Below, in pieces: positions 36,772-44,805 of a stretch of DNA of 64,000 nucleotides. The stretch comes from Imtechella halotolerans. Its GTDB lineage: Bacteria > Bacteroidota > Bacteroidia > Flavobacteriales > Flavobacteriaceae. The stretch covers positions 191,001 through 255,000 of the forward strand of contig NZ_CP117969.2 in assembly GCF_028743515.2 (NCBI RefSeq). The letters run 5' to 3'. A program made the position numbers and the translations under genes. The notes beneath the pieces were generated by a model. It was not told where the DNA came from, searched no databases, and saw only the letters and a program-made list of their open reading frames with translations. How positions within the stretch are numbered: the stretch's first letter is position 1; the number at the start of each line of letters is the position of its first letter.

Positions 36772-38088
36772 ATGGCAAAATTTGAGCTTAAGTTGCCCAA
36801 AATGGGGGAAAGTGTTGCCGAAGCAACCATAACGTCTTGGCTGAAAGAAGTAGGAGATACCATCGAAGCCGATGAGGCAGTTTTGGAAATTGCTACTGAT
36901 AAGGTCGACTCTGAGGTACCCAGTGAGGTTTCGGGAGTTTTGGTGGAGAAGTTATTCAATGTGGATGATGTAGTACAGGTAGGACAAACTATTGCAGTGA
37001 TTGAGACGGAGGCAGAGGTGTCGGTTTCAACTCAGGCAGTAGAAACCGTAGTTCCTGAGGCCGTAACGGCCGTGGAGGAAACTGTGGTGAAAGCGCAAGA
37101 GACGGTGGGGGCTACGATGGGAGTGACGGAAGATTTTTCAGCTTCTGAACGATTTTATTCTCCCCTAGTTAAAAATATTGCAAAACAGGAAGGGATTTCA
37201 TTAGCAGAATTAGAGGCTATTGTTGGAACTGGAAATGAAGGTCGTGTTACAAAAAATGATATACTAGCATATGTAGCCAATAGAGCGACAAAGAACACTC
37301 AGTCGGCTCCTGTGTCAGCTACTTCAGCTGAACAGCCTAGATCGGCAGTTTCTAATGTTGCTCCTGTATCGGTATCCATGGGCGATGAGATTGTTGAGAT
37401 GAGTCGAATGGGTAAACTTATTGCTCATCACATGATTCAAAGTATTCAAACCTCGGCTCATGTTCAGAGTTTCGTAGAGGTGGATGTAACTAATATTTGG
37501 AATTGGCGTAACAAGATGAAAAATGCATTTCAGCAGCGTGAAGGTGAAAGTTTGACCTTTACACCTATTTTTATGGAGGCTGTTGCTAAGGCGTTGCGTG
37601 ATTTTCCTCTGATGAATATTTCCGTTGATGGGGATAAAATCATTAAAAAGAAAAATATAAACTTAGGGATGGCTGCAGCACTTCCAGATGGAAATTTGAT
37701 AGTGCCAGTTATTAAGAATGCAGACCAATTGAATTTAGTGGGAATGGCCAAAGCAGTGAACGATTTGGCTGGTAGAGCTCGTGAAAATAAGCTAAAACCG
37801 GATGAAATTCAAGGAGGAACGTACACTGTAACTAATGTAGGTACCTTTGGAAGTGTCTTTGGAACTCCAATCATAAACCAACCACAGGTAGGTATATTGG
37901 CATTAGGGGCTATTCGAAAAGTGCCAGCTGTGATAGAAACTCCGGAAGGGGATTTTATAGGAATACGTTATAGAATGTTTCTTTCACACAGCTATGATCA
38001 CAGGGTGGTTAATGGCGCTTTAGGAGGTATGTTTGTAAAACGTGTTGCAGAGTATTTAGAAGGTTGGGATGTGAACAGACAACTATAA
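36772..38088 (+). CDS. 2-oxo acid dehydrogenase E2 component (dihydrolipoamide acyltransferase)
   Basis: 438 residues. The single lipoyl domain (1-~78) has lipoylation site K44 in EIATDKVDSEVPS. An Ala/Val/Glu-rich linker follows. The E1/E3-binding domain is at ~122-160 (YSPLVKNIAKQEGISLAELE). The catalytic domain (~205-435) ends with SYDHRVVNGALGGMFVKRVA. H410 of the DHRxxDG motif is present, but the usual Asp is Asn (N414). The enzyme transfers an acyl group to CoA in a pyruvate, 2-oxoglutarate or branched-chain dehydrogenase; the sequence looks most like the branched-chain/multi-substrate group. E1 and E3 are not adjacent. Confidence 0.92.
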   Translation: MAKFELKLPKMGESVAEATITSWLKEVGDTIEADEAVLEIATDKVDSEVPSEVSGVLVEKLFNVDDVVQVGQTIAVIETEAEVSVSTQAVETVVPEAVTAVEETVVKAQETVGATMGVTEDFSASERFYSPLVKNIAKQEGISLAELEAIVGTGNEGRVTKNDILAYVANRATKNTQSAPVSATSAEQPRSAVSNVAPVSVSMGDEIVEMSRMGKLIAHHMIQSIQTSAHVQSFVEVDVTNIWNWRNKMKNAFQQREGESLTFTPIFMEAVAKALRDFPLMNISVDGDKIIKKKNINLGMAAALPDGNLIVPVIKNADQLNLVGMAKAVNDLAGRARENKLKPDEIQGGTYTVTNVGTFGSVFGTPIINQPQVGILALGAIRKVPAVIETPEGDFIGIRYRMFLSHSYDHRVVNGALGGMFVKRVAEYLEGWDVNRQL

Positions 38089-38104
38089 ATGAATTTATTA
38101 TAAT

Positions 38105-38137
38105 TATAAAAACCCCGACAATGTTCGGGGTTTTTTA
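38105..38137 (+). terminator. Terminator after the E2 gene
   Basis: AAAAACCCCGA, short loop, TTCGGGGTTTTTT. Confidence 0.85.
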
Positions 38138-38174
38138 CTTGCATACGTTATCTTTGTCCTACAATTGATTTTTC

Positions 38175-38951
38175 ATGGAACTAAAACTCAACCGACCTAT
38201 TTGTTTTTTTGATTTAGAAACCACAGGTACTGATGTGGTAAATGATCGCATTGTAGAAATTGCCATCCTTAAGGTATACCCCAATGGGAATAAGGAAAGT
38301 AAAACATGGCTTGTGAATCCTCAAATGCCTATACCTCCAAGCGCAACAGCGGTACATGGTATTACCGATGAAAAAGTGGCAAATGAGCCTAGTTTTAAAG
38401 AATTGTCCAAACAGGTGCATTCCATGGTAAAGGATAGTGATTTGGCTGGATTTAATTCCGATAGATTTGATATTCCTTTATTGGCAGAAGAAATGCTTCG
38501 TGCTGAAATAGATTTTGATATGCGTAACAGGGTGTCAGTTGATGTGCAAACTATTTTTCATAAAATGGAAAAACGTACTTTGGCAGCTGCTTATAAATTT
38601 TATTGTAATAAAGAACTGGTTGATGCGCATAGCGCTGAGGCCGATACTATGGCAACCTATGAAGTGCTGAAGTCTCAATTGGAGAGGTATGATGAGCTGG
38701 AGAATGATGTAAAGTTTTTGGCTGATTTTACGACTCGTAAACAATCCGTAGATTTTGCTGGATTTATTGTGATGAATGAAAACGATGAAGAAGTTTTTTC
38801 CTTTGGAAAGCATAAAGGGAAAAGGGTAGAGGATATTCTAGAGGAGGAACCTGGATACTTTGGTTGGTTACTCAACGCTGATTTCCCACGTTATACCAAA
38901 AAAGTGTTAACAGCTATTAAACTTAGAAAACTAAATAATAAATTAGCATAG
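38175..38951 (+). CDS. DnaQ-like 3'-5' exonuclease with C-terminal DUF3820-like module
   Basis: 258 residues. The exonuclease domain (~8-175) has the DEDDh residues: D13 and E15 in FFDLETTGTD, D in LAGFNSDRFDIPLL, and HSAEADTMATYEVL with the final His and Asp. The C-terminal ~50 residues (FSFGKHKGKRVEDILEEEPG, then YFGWLLNADFPRYTKK) form a small module often attached to such exonucleases and similar to DUF3820. It resembles the proofreading epsilon subunit but stands alone, so a DNA or RNA trimming or repair role is more likely than replication proofreading. Confidence 0.9.
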   Translation: MELKLNRPICFFDLETTGTDVVNDRIVEIAILKVYPNGNKESKTWLVNPQMPIPPSATAVHGITDEKVANEPSFKELSKQVHSMVKDSDLAGFNSDRFDIPLLAEEMLRAEIDFDMRNRVSVDVQTIFHKMEKRTLAAAYKFYCNKELVDAHSAEADTMATYEVLKSQLERYDELENDVKFLADFTTRKQSVDFAGFIVMNENDEEVFSFGKHKGKRVEDILEEEPGYFGWLLNADFPRYTKKVLTAIKLRKLNNKLA

Positions 38952-39003
38952 TGGTTTTATTTTCAATCACTTATTTTAACTAACGAATAATAACTAACCT
39001 ATC

Positions 39004-39615
39004 GTGAAGATAATTTGTATAGGGCGAAATTATACAGAACATATAGCAGAACTTGCTAATGAACGCCCCTCACAACCGGTTATTTTTATGAAGCCAGATA
39101 CGGCAATTCATAATCCGGAACAAGATTTTTACATCCCCGAATTTACCAATGATATGCACTATGAAGTAGAACTTTTAGTCAAAATCAGTAAACTAGGTAA
39201 GCATATTGATGAGAAGTTCGCTTCAAATTATTATGACGAAATAGGACTGGGAATTGATTTTACTGCCAGAGATGTGCAAAATGAACTAAAAGCGAAAGGC
39301 CTCCCTTGGGAAAAGGCTAAAGCTTTTGACAGTTCTGCTGTGGTAGGTGCTTTTTATCCAAAAACCACCTATGAAGACATAAATAACATTCAGTTTAGCC
39401 TTGTGAAAAATGGGGCGCCCGTACAGATTGGAAATACCAGCCATATGTTGTGGAAGGTAAATGAGCTTATTGCTTATGTTTCCACTTTTTTTACACTTAA
39501 AAAAGGAGATATTCTCTTTACAGGAACACCGGCAGGTGTAGGGAAAATTTCACCTGGGGATAAGCTTGAAGGTTATTTAGAAAGTGAACATGTATTTTCA
39601 ATTGATATTAAATAA
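39004..39615 (+). CDS. Fumarylacetoacetate hydrolase family protein
   Basis: 203 residues, one FAH catalytic domain. It starts at a GTG (39004), directly before IICIGRNYTEHIAELANE; no upstream ATG is in frame. The metal ligands are the acidic residues in MHYEVELLVKI and GIDFTARDVQ. QIGNTSHMLWKVNELIAYVS and ILFTGTPAGVG are conserved. Family members hydrolyse C-C bonds of acylpyruvates or decarboxylate oxaloacetate; the short bacterial type is often acylpyruvase/oxaloacetate decarboxylase-like. Its TAA overlaps the ATG of the Hpt gene (TAATG). Confidence 0.92.
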   Translation: MKIICIGRNYTEHIAELANERPSQPVIFMKPDTAIHNPEQDFYIPEFTNDMHYEVELLVKISKLGKHIDEKFASNYYDEIGLGIDFTARDVQNELKAKGLPWEKAKAFDSSAVVGAFYPKTTYEDINNIQFSLVKNGAPVQIGNTSHMLWKVNELIAYVSTFFTLKKGDILFTGTPAGVGKISPGDKLEGYLESEHVFSIDIK

Positions 39616-39959
39616 TGGGAGTGTATAGCATACAAAAAATAGACGAATTGTCTGGTGGAGATGCCGACTTTGCGTTGTCAATTATTCAAGTGTTTTTGGA
39701 AGAAACGCCACAGGATATGTATAGTTTGGAACAGGCTATAGCAGCAGAAAATCATACTTTGATATATCAAGCTGCACATAAAATAAAACCCAATGTTGAT
39801 TTATTAGGGATGGTGCGCACACATCAACTAATCTTAGGTATTGAGCAGCAAGGGAGAAGCAATGGAGACCTGCAGCAAATAAGATCTGATTTTGCCGAAT
39901 CTAAAGAGCTGTTGGCTAAAGCTATGGAGCAAATAAAAGTAGATTATAAGCTAGACTAA
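39615..39959 (+). CDS. Stand-alone Hpt (histidine phosphotransfer) protein
   Basis: 114 residues. The four-helix bundle has phospho-acceptor H55 in the motif AAHKIKPNVDLLGM, the usual A-H-x-x-K-x-x motif of Hpt domains. N-terminal segment: ALSIIQVFLEETPQDMYSLE. Hpt proteins pass phosphoryl groups between the receiver of a hybrid kinase and a final response regulator. It is translationally coupled on both sides (TAATG with the FAH gene and TAATG with cinA). No kinase is adjacent; the hybrid kinase at 15644 in the same window lacks an Hpt and is a possible partner. Confidence 0.88.
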   Translation: MGVYSIQKIDELSGGDADFALSIIQVFLEETPQDMYSLEQAIAAENHTLIYQAAHKIKPNVDLLGMVRTHQLILGIEQQGRSNGDLQQIRSDFAESKELLAKAMEQIKVDYKLD

Positions 39960-41206
39960 TGAATGCCGAAATCATTACCATTGGCGATGAAATTCTTATA
40001 GGGCAAATTGTAGATACTAATTCTGCCTATATTGCTCAGGAGCTTAATAAAATAGGGGTTTCTGTGTATCAGATTACTTCCGTTCAAGATGATAAATCAC
40101 ATATATTAAAAGCGCTTAATGAAGCTGAGGTAAATGCAGATATTGTCATTGTAACCGGCGGATTGGGACCTACTAAAGATGATATTACTAAAGAGACTCT
40201 TTGTGATTATTTTGGAGATTCTTTGGTGATGAATCAGGAAGTATTAAAGAATATAGAACTTCTTTTTTCAAAACTTAGTGGAGCGCCGCCATTATCAGAG
40301 CTTAATAGGAGGCAAGCATTAGTCCCTTCCCGGTGTAAGGTGTTAATGAATGTCTATGGCACAGCGCCTGGTATGTGGATTGAAAAGAATGAAAAAACTT
40401 TTATTTCTTTACCGGGAGTTCCCTTTGAGATGAAGTCGCTAATTCAGACGTATGTGTTGCCAGATCTACAGGCGAAATATAATTGTCCTTATATTTTACA
40501 TCGCACGATTCTAACGGCAGGTATGGGAGAAAGTGCATTGGCTCAAAAGATCGAAGCGTGGGAAGATAGTTTGCCATCCTTTATTAAATTGGCCTATTTG
40601 CCTAATTTTGGAAAAGTAAGATTGCGGCTTACGGCTAAAGGAATGGATAAAGAGCTTTTAGAGCAAAGCGTAGCTGAAAATGTTACTATTCTTTATGAGC
40701 TAATAGGCGATATTATTTACGGAGAAGAGAGTGATGCTATAGAAGAAATAATAGGGAATTTACTGTTGGAGCGAGGTCAAACCATGGCTACTGCAGAAAG
40801 TTGTACTGGAGGTAAAATAGCTTCCAATATAACTAGTTATTCTGGAGCCTCTGCTTACTTTAAAGGTAGTGCTGTGACCTACGCAACCCAGTCTAAAATT
40901 GATGTTCTCGGGGTATCTTCTGAAGTGATAAACGAATTTTCTGTGGTTAGTTCCGAGGTAGCACAGGCAATGGCTTTAGGTGTAAAGCGCCTTTTTAACG
41001 TTGATTATGGAGTGGCAACAACAGGAAATGCAGGACCTTTGAAGGGTGATTCAGACGCAGAGGTCGGAACCGTATATATTGCAATTGCAGGGCCTAATGG
41101 GATTACCTCTGAAGAATTGCATTTAGGAAATCATAGAGAAAAAGTAATTAACAGGGCAGTAAATAAAGCAATGGAATTGCTGCAAAAAGAAATTTTAAAA
41201 AATTAA
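39959..41206 (+). CDS. cinA: CinA family protein (competence/damage-inducible; NMN amidohydrolase)
   Basis: 415 residues, full length. The N-terminal MoCF/COG1058 domain (1-~170) begins AEIITIGDEILIGQIVDTNS and includes VIVTGGLGPTKDDITKE. The C-terminal COG1546 domain (~255-413) has TMATAESCTGGKIASNITSY and GVATTGNAGP, the nicotinamide mononucleotide deamidase part. CinA recycles NAD by-products and in some bacteria is linked to competence. Its ATG overlaps the Hpt stop, so it depends on translation of that gene. Confidence 0.95.
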   Translation: MNAEIITIGDEILIGQIVDTNSAYIAQELNKIGVSVYQITSVQDDKSHILKALNEAEVNADIVIVTGGLGPTKDDITKETLCDYFGDSLVMNQEVLKNIELLFSKLSGAPPLSELNRRQALVPSRCKVLMNVYGTAPGMWIEKNEKTFISLPGVPFEMKSLIQTYVLPDLQAKYNCPYILHRTILTAGMGESALAQKIEAWEDSLPSFIKLAYLPNFGKVRLRLTAKGMDKELLEQSVAENVTILYELIGDIIYGEESDAIEEIIGNLLLERGQTMATAESCTGGKIASNITSYSGASAYFKGSAVTYATQSKIDVLGVSSEVINEFSVVSSEVAQAMALGVKRLFNVDYGVATTGNAGPLKGDSDAEVGTVYIAIAGPNGITSEELHLGNHREKVINRAVNKAMELLQKEILKN

Positions 41207-41216
41207 GAGGAAGTTG

Positions 41217-41248
41217 TTTGGCTATCCAGTTTTAATTTCGTTAATTTG
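41217..41248 (+). promoter_or_regulatory. Probable promoter of the rpmB-rpmG-DUF4295 operon
   Basis: TTTG at 41217-41220, a 20-base spacer and TTAATTTG at 41241-41248 (one mismatch to TAnnTTTG) lie 36 bases before the rpmB ATG. Confidence 0.55.
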
Positions 41249-41284
41249 CACCCTGTTTTGAAATAACAAAAAAGATTTAGAGAA

Positions 41285-41521
41285 ATGGCAAGAGTTTGCG
41301 AACTTACAGGTAAGAAAGCAATGGTAGGAAACAACGTTTCCCACGCGATGAATAAAACAAAGCGTAAATTTGACGCTAACTTGACAAAGAAGCGTTTCTA
41401 TATCCCTGAGGAAGATAGATGGATAACGTTAAAAGTTTCTACGTCGGCAATCAAGACTATCAATAAGAAAGGGATTGCTGCTGTTTTGAAAGAAGCTAAA
41501 GAAAAAGGATATTTAAAATAA
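41285..41521 (+). CDS. rpmB: 50S ribosomal protein L28
   Basis: 78 residues. [20 protein letters not shown] and the basic [20 protein letters not shown] are standard for L28. First gene of a three-gene ribosomal operon. Confidence 0.98.
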   Translation: MARVCELTGKKAMVGNNVSHAMNKTKRKFDANLTKKRFYIPEEDRWITLKVSTSAIKTINKKGIAAVLKEAKEKGYLK

Positions 41522-41545
41522 TATACTTTCTAAAATACGATAGAA

Positions 41546-41728
41546 ATGGCAAAGAAAGGTAATAGAATTCAGGTAATCTTAGAGTGTACAGAGCATAAAA
41601 CTTCTGGTATGCCTGGTACATCACGTTATATCACTACTAAGAATAAAAAGAACACTCCAGATAGAATGGAAATTAAAAAATTCAATCCTATCTTGAAGAG
41701 AATGACAGTTCACAAAGAAATTAAATAA
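41546..41728 (+). CDS. rpmG: 50S ribosomal protein L33
   Basis: 60 residues. It contains [20 protein letters not shown] and [15 protein letters not shown]. Only one cysteine (in ECTEH) is present, so this is the form without a zinc ribbon. It follows rpmB by 24 bases. Confidence 0.98.
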   Translation: MAKKGNRIQVILECTEHKTSGMPGTSRYITTKNKKNTPDRMEIKKFNPILKRMTVHKEIK

Positions 41729-41740
41729 CAATAAAGAGTC

Positions 41741-41893
41741 ATGGCAAAGAAAACGGTAGCAACCTTACAAACAGCTTCAAAGAGATTGACCAAAGCTATT
41801 AAGATGGTTAAATCTCCTAAAACCGGTGCTTACACATTTGTAGAATCTGTAATGGCTCCGGAATTGGTAGATGATTTCTTGAAAAAGAAATAA
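41741..41893 (+). CDS. DUF4295 small ribosome-associated protein
   Basis: 50 residues, 12 bases after rpmG: MAKKTVATLQTASKRLTKAI followed by KMVKSPKTGAYTFVESVMAP and a C-terminal basic KKK. It is a Bacteroidota-specific family always found after rpmB-rpmG. A new large-subunit protein, bL38, has been reported in the Flavobacterium johnsoniae ribosome structure, and this family is my best candidate for it; that identification is from memory and not checked. A terminator closes the operon. Confidence 0.9.
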   Translation: MAKKTVATLQTASKRLTKAIKMVKSPKTGAYTFVESVMAPELVDDFLKKK

Positions 41894-41916
41894 TTCTCTA
41901 AATTTCAAAATATTAG

Positions 41917-41951
41917 CTGTCCACCAAATACCTTGGTGGACAGTTTTTTTA
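41917..41951 (+). terminator. Terminator of the rpmB operon
   Basis: CTGTCCACCAA, loop ATACC, TTGGTGGACAG, then TTTTTTT. Confidence 0.92.
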
Positions 41952-42049
41952 TGCATTCTTTTTAAGAATCGTCGTTCAGTGATTCTGAAACCACTTTAAA
42001 TTCCTAAATTTGCTCAGGTTAACAACCATTTGTTTTAAACCGAATTACT

Positions 42050-43003
42050 ATGAGTTTTTTTAAAAAAATATTCTCTTCTGACAAAAAGGAGACTCTAGAT
42101 AAGGGATTGGAGAAATCCAATTCATCTTTTTTTACCAAACTAAGCAAGGCAGTTGCAGGGAAATCAAAAGTAGACGATGAGGTATTAGATGATCTGGAGG
42201 AAATTTTAGTAAGCAGTGATGTTGGAGTTAATACTACGCTTAAGATAATAGAACGTATAGAAGCACGTGTAGCACGTGATAAATATCTAGGGACAGATGA
42301 GCTGAATGTCATTTTACGTGAGGAAATTGCTGGATTGTTATCTGAAACTAATACAGGGGAAGATACCGAATTTGTAGTTCCGACCAGTTCAAAACCGTAT
42401 GTGTTAATGGTAGTGGGTGTTAATGGTGTTGGAAAAACCACAACCATTGGTAAATTGGCACATCAGTTTAAAAAGCAAGGAAAAAAAGTGGTACTAGGAG
42501 CAGCTGATACCTTTAGGGCTGCTGCAATTGATCAATTGCAAGTCTGGGCTGACAGAGTAGATGTTCCTTTGGTAAAACAACAGATGGGGAGTGATCCTGC
42601 TTCGGTAGCCTTCGATACCCTGTCCTCTGCTATGAATCAGGATGCGGATGTAGTTATAATAGATACTGCTGGAAGATTACATAATAAGGTGAATCTTATG
42701 AATGAACTTTCTAAAGTAAAACGAGTAATGCAAAAAGTGGTACCTGATGCACCACATGATGTGTTATTAGTATTGGATGGTTCTACTGGTCAGAATGCAT
42801 TTGAGCAGGCTAAACAATTTACTAAAGCTACAGAGGTTACTTCTTTAGCTGTCACTAAACTTGATGGTACGGCAAAAGGAGGAGTGGTAATTGGTATATC
42901 TGACCAATTTCAAATTCCAGTCAAATACATAGGAGTGGGAGAAGGTATTGAACATCTACAAGTTTTTAATAAATATGAATTTGTAGATTCATTCTTCAAG
43001 TAA
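42050..43003 (+). CDS. ftsY: Signal recognition particle receptor FtsY
   Basis: 317 residues, the membrane-associated GTPase that docks SRP-ribosome complexes. The acidic A domain is short, and the N domain begins KAVAGKSKVDDEVLDDLEEI. The G domain contains the P-loop VGVNGVGKTTTIGKLAH, GAADTFRAAAIDQLQVWADR, DTAGRLHNKVNLMNEL and TKLDGTAKGG, ending in GEGIEHLQVFNKYEFVDSFF. Confidence 0.98.
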   Translation: MSFFKKIFSSDKKETLDKGLEKSNSSFFTKLSKAVAGKSKVDDEVLDDLEEILVSSDVGVNTTLKIIERIEARVARDKYLGTDELNVILREEIAGLLSETNTGEDTEFVVPTSSKPYVLMVVGVNGVGKTTTIGKLAHQFKKQGKKVVLGAADTFRAAAIDQLQVWADRVDVPLVKQQMGSDPASVAFDTLSSAMNQDADVVIIDTAGRLHNKVNLMNELSKVKRVMQKVVPDAPHDVLLVLDGSTGQNAFEQAKQFTKATEVTSLAVTKLDGTAKGGVVIGISDQFQIPVKYIGVGEGIEHLQVFNKYEFVDSFFK

Positions 43004-43029
43004 GTTATACCTAACGTATCGGTAAAGAT

Positions 43030-43065
43030 AGAAAGCCCCAACTCTAGTTCGGGCTTTTCGTTTTT
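43030..43065 (+). terminator. ftsY terminator
   Basis: GAAAGCCC, 12-base loop, GGGCTTTTC, then GTTTTTC. Confidence 0.7.
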
Positions 43066-43125
43066 CTTTAAACGATGTATCTTTAGGTGGTTGTATTAGA
43101 TATGTTTGGCTAAAATTAAATTCAT

Positions 43126-44802
43126 ATGAAATATTATACATTACTTCTGTGTACATTGTTTTTATTGGTTGCTTGTAAGAGTAGGCAAGGATCTAATACA
43201 TCTGTGGAGATATCAGAAGATATACCCTATGTACAAATGGATGACATCGGTGAGATCGAAACTCAACAGTCACACCCTTTGCCTAGGATGCGTTTTAAAA
43301 AGATAAACGCGCCTATGCGGGAGGTTTCAACTATATGGAACCCTTTTGAAAAGGAGCTCTCTTCTTTTTCCGAAGCTAAGTATAGATCAATGGTTCCTTA
43401 TGTGTTGGAGAAATCTATTCCAGAAATTCAAGAGGCTATTCGATACGGAATTTTTACCTATGAACAACTCACCCTGTTTTACATTTACAGAATTTATACC
43501 TACGAGAGTAATCCTCAAACACGATTGAATGCTATAATATCATTAAATCCAAATGCAGTTAGGGAGGCAAGAGCAAAGGATATTGCCTTTAAAGATAAAA
43601 GCTTAAAGCATCCTATATTTGGAATGCCAATATTGCTTAAGGATAATATTAATTTTGAAGGTATACCTACAACGGCAGGAGCAGCCGTTTTGAAAGACAA
43701 CCTAGGTAAGGATGCCTTTATTACATCTCAATTAAAAGCGCATGGAGCTATCATACTAGGGAAGTCGAATTTAAGTGAGTGGGCTTATTTTATGTGTGAA
43801 GGATGCCCCTTAGGGTATAGCGCTATGGGTGGACAGACATTAAATCCATACGGACGAAAATTATTTGAATCAGGAGGGTCTAGTTCTGGAAGTGGTGTTG
43901 CAACTGCTGCCAATTATGCGGTGGCGACTGTTGGTAGTGAAACTTCAGGATCTATTTTATCACCATCAAGTTTAAATTCCATAGTAGGTTTGAAGCCTAC
44001 GGTGGGCGTTTTAAGTAGGAGTGGTATTGTGCCTATCTCCAGTTTCTTAGATACTCCTGGGCCAATGACTAAAAATGTAACTGATAATGCTATTTTGTTA
44101 TCCGCCATGCTTGGTAAAGATAAAGCGGATAAAGCTACGGATACGGCAGTCTATATGCCCTCTTATCAACTAAAGGAATCTTCCACATTAAAAGGAAAAC
44201 GTTTGGGAGTTTTTAGCAGTTTGATGTCTGATTCTATTTATAATGAGGTGATTAATTTAATGAGAAGAGAAGGAGCTGAAATTGTGGTAATGGATCCTAA
44301 ACCTACTTCATTAAATGGCTTTCTTACCCTACTCACAGCTGATATGAAAAGAGATTTACCTTGGTATTTAAAGAACTATACCGGTAAAAATGTCAAGGTT
44401 CGCAGTGTTGAAGATGTGGTAGGATTTAATAGGAAAGATTCGCTTCTTTATATGCCGTACGGACAAGGTCTGTTTGAAGGAATTGTATCAGATACCACCT
44501 CCTTGGAAGAACTAGAGGATGTGAAAGCGAGCTTGAAACTTAGTGGTCGTACTTTTTTTAATTCTCTAATGGATTCCAATACCTTTGATGCTATATTGTC
44601 GATTAATAATTTTCATGCCTCTTATGCAGCAGTTGCACACTATCCGTGCCTTACTGTCCCTATGGGATATAAGAATAATGGGGAGCCAATTGGCCTTACT
44701 TTTATTGCAAAACCCTATCAAGAATTAGTACTTTTGGAGTTAGGATATGCTTTTGAAAGAGCTTCCAACGCACGTAAAATACCCGTATTATATAAGAATT
44801 GA
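43126..44802 (+). CDS. Lipoprotein amidase (amidase signature family)
   Basis: 558 residues. A lipoprotein signal with lipobox LLVAC puts the lipidated Cys at residue 17, so the enzyme is envelope-anchored, unusual for a family better known as GatA. The Ser-cisSer-Lys triad is K172 (MPILLKDNINFEG), S252 (SGGSSSGSG) and S276 (GSETSGSILSP); the usual GGSIR stretch is here SGSIL. Exported members of this group hydrolyse peptide, fatty or xenobiotic amides; the substrate is unknown. It is followed after only three bases by the helicase-like gene, with which it may share a transcript. Confidence 0.92.
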   Translation: MKYYTLLLCTLFLLVACKSRQGSNTSVEISEDIPYVQMDDIGEIETQQSHPLPRMRFKKINAPMREVSTIWNPFEKELSSFSEAKYRSMVPYVLEKSIPEIQEAIRYGIFTYEQLTLFYIYRIYTYESNPQTRLNAIISLNPNAVREARAKDIAFKDKSLKHPIFGMPILLKDNINFEGIPTTAGAAVLKDNLGKDAFITSQLKAHGAIILGKSNLSEWAYFMCEGCPLGYSAMGGQTLNPYGRKLFESGGSSSGSGVATAANYAVATVGSETSGSILSPSSLNSIVGLKPTVGVLSRSGIVPISSFLDTPGPMTKNVTDNAILLSAMLGKDKADKATDTAVYMPSYQLKESSTLKGKRLGVFSSLMSDSIYNEVINLMRREGAEIVVMDPKPTSLNGFLTLLTADMKRDLPWYLKNYTGKNVKVRSVEDVVGFNRKDSLLYMPYGQGLFEGIVSDTTSLEELEDVKASLKLSGRTFFNSLMDSNTFDAILSINNFHASYAAVAHYPCLTVPMGYKNNGEPIGLTFIAKPYQELVLLELGYAFERASNARKIPVLYKN

Positions 44803-44805
44803 TGT

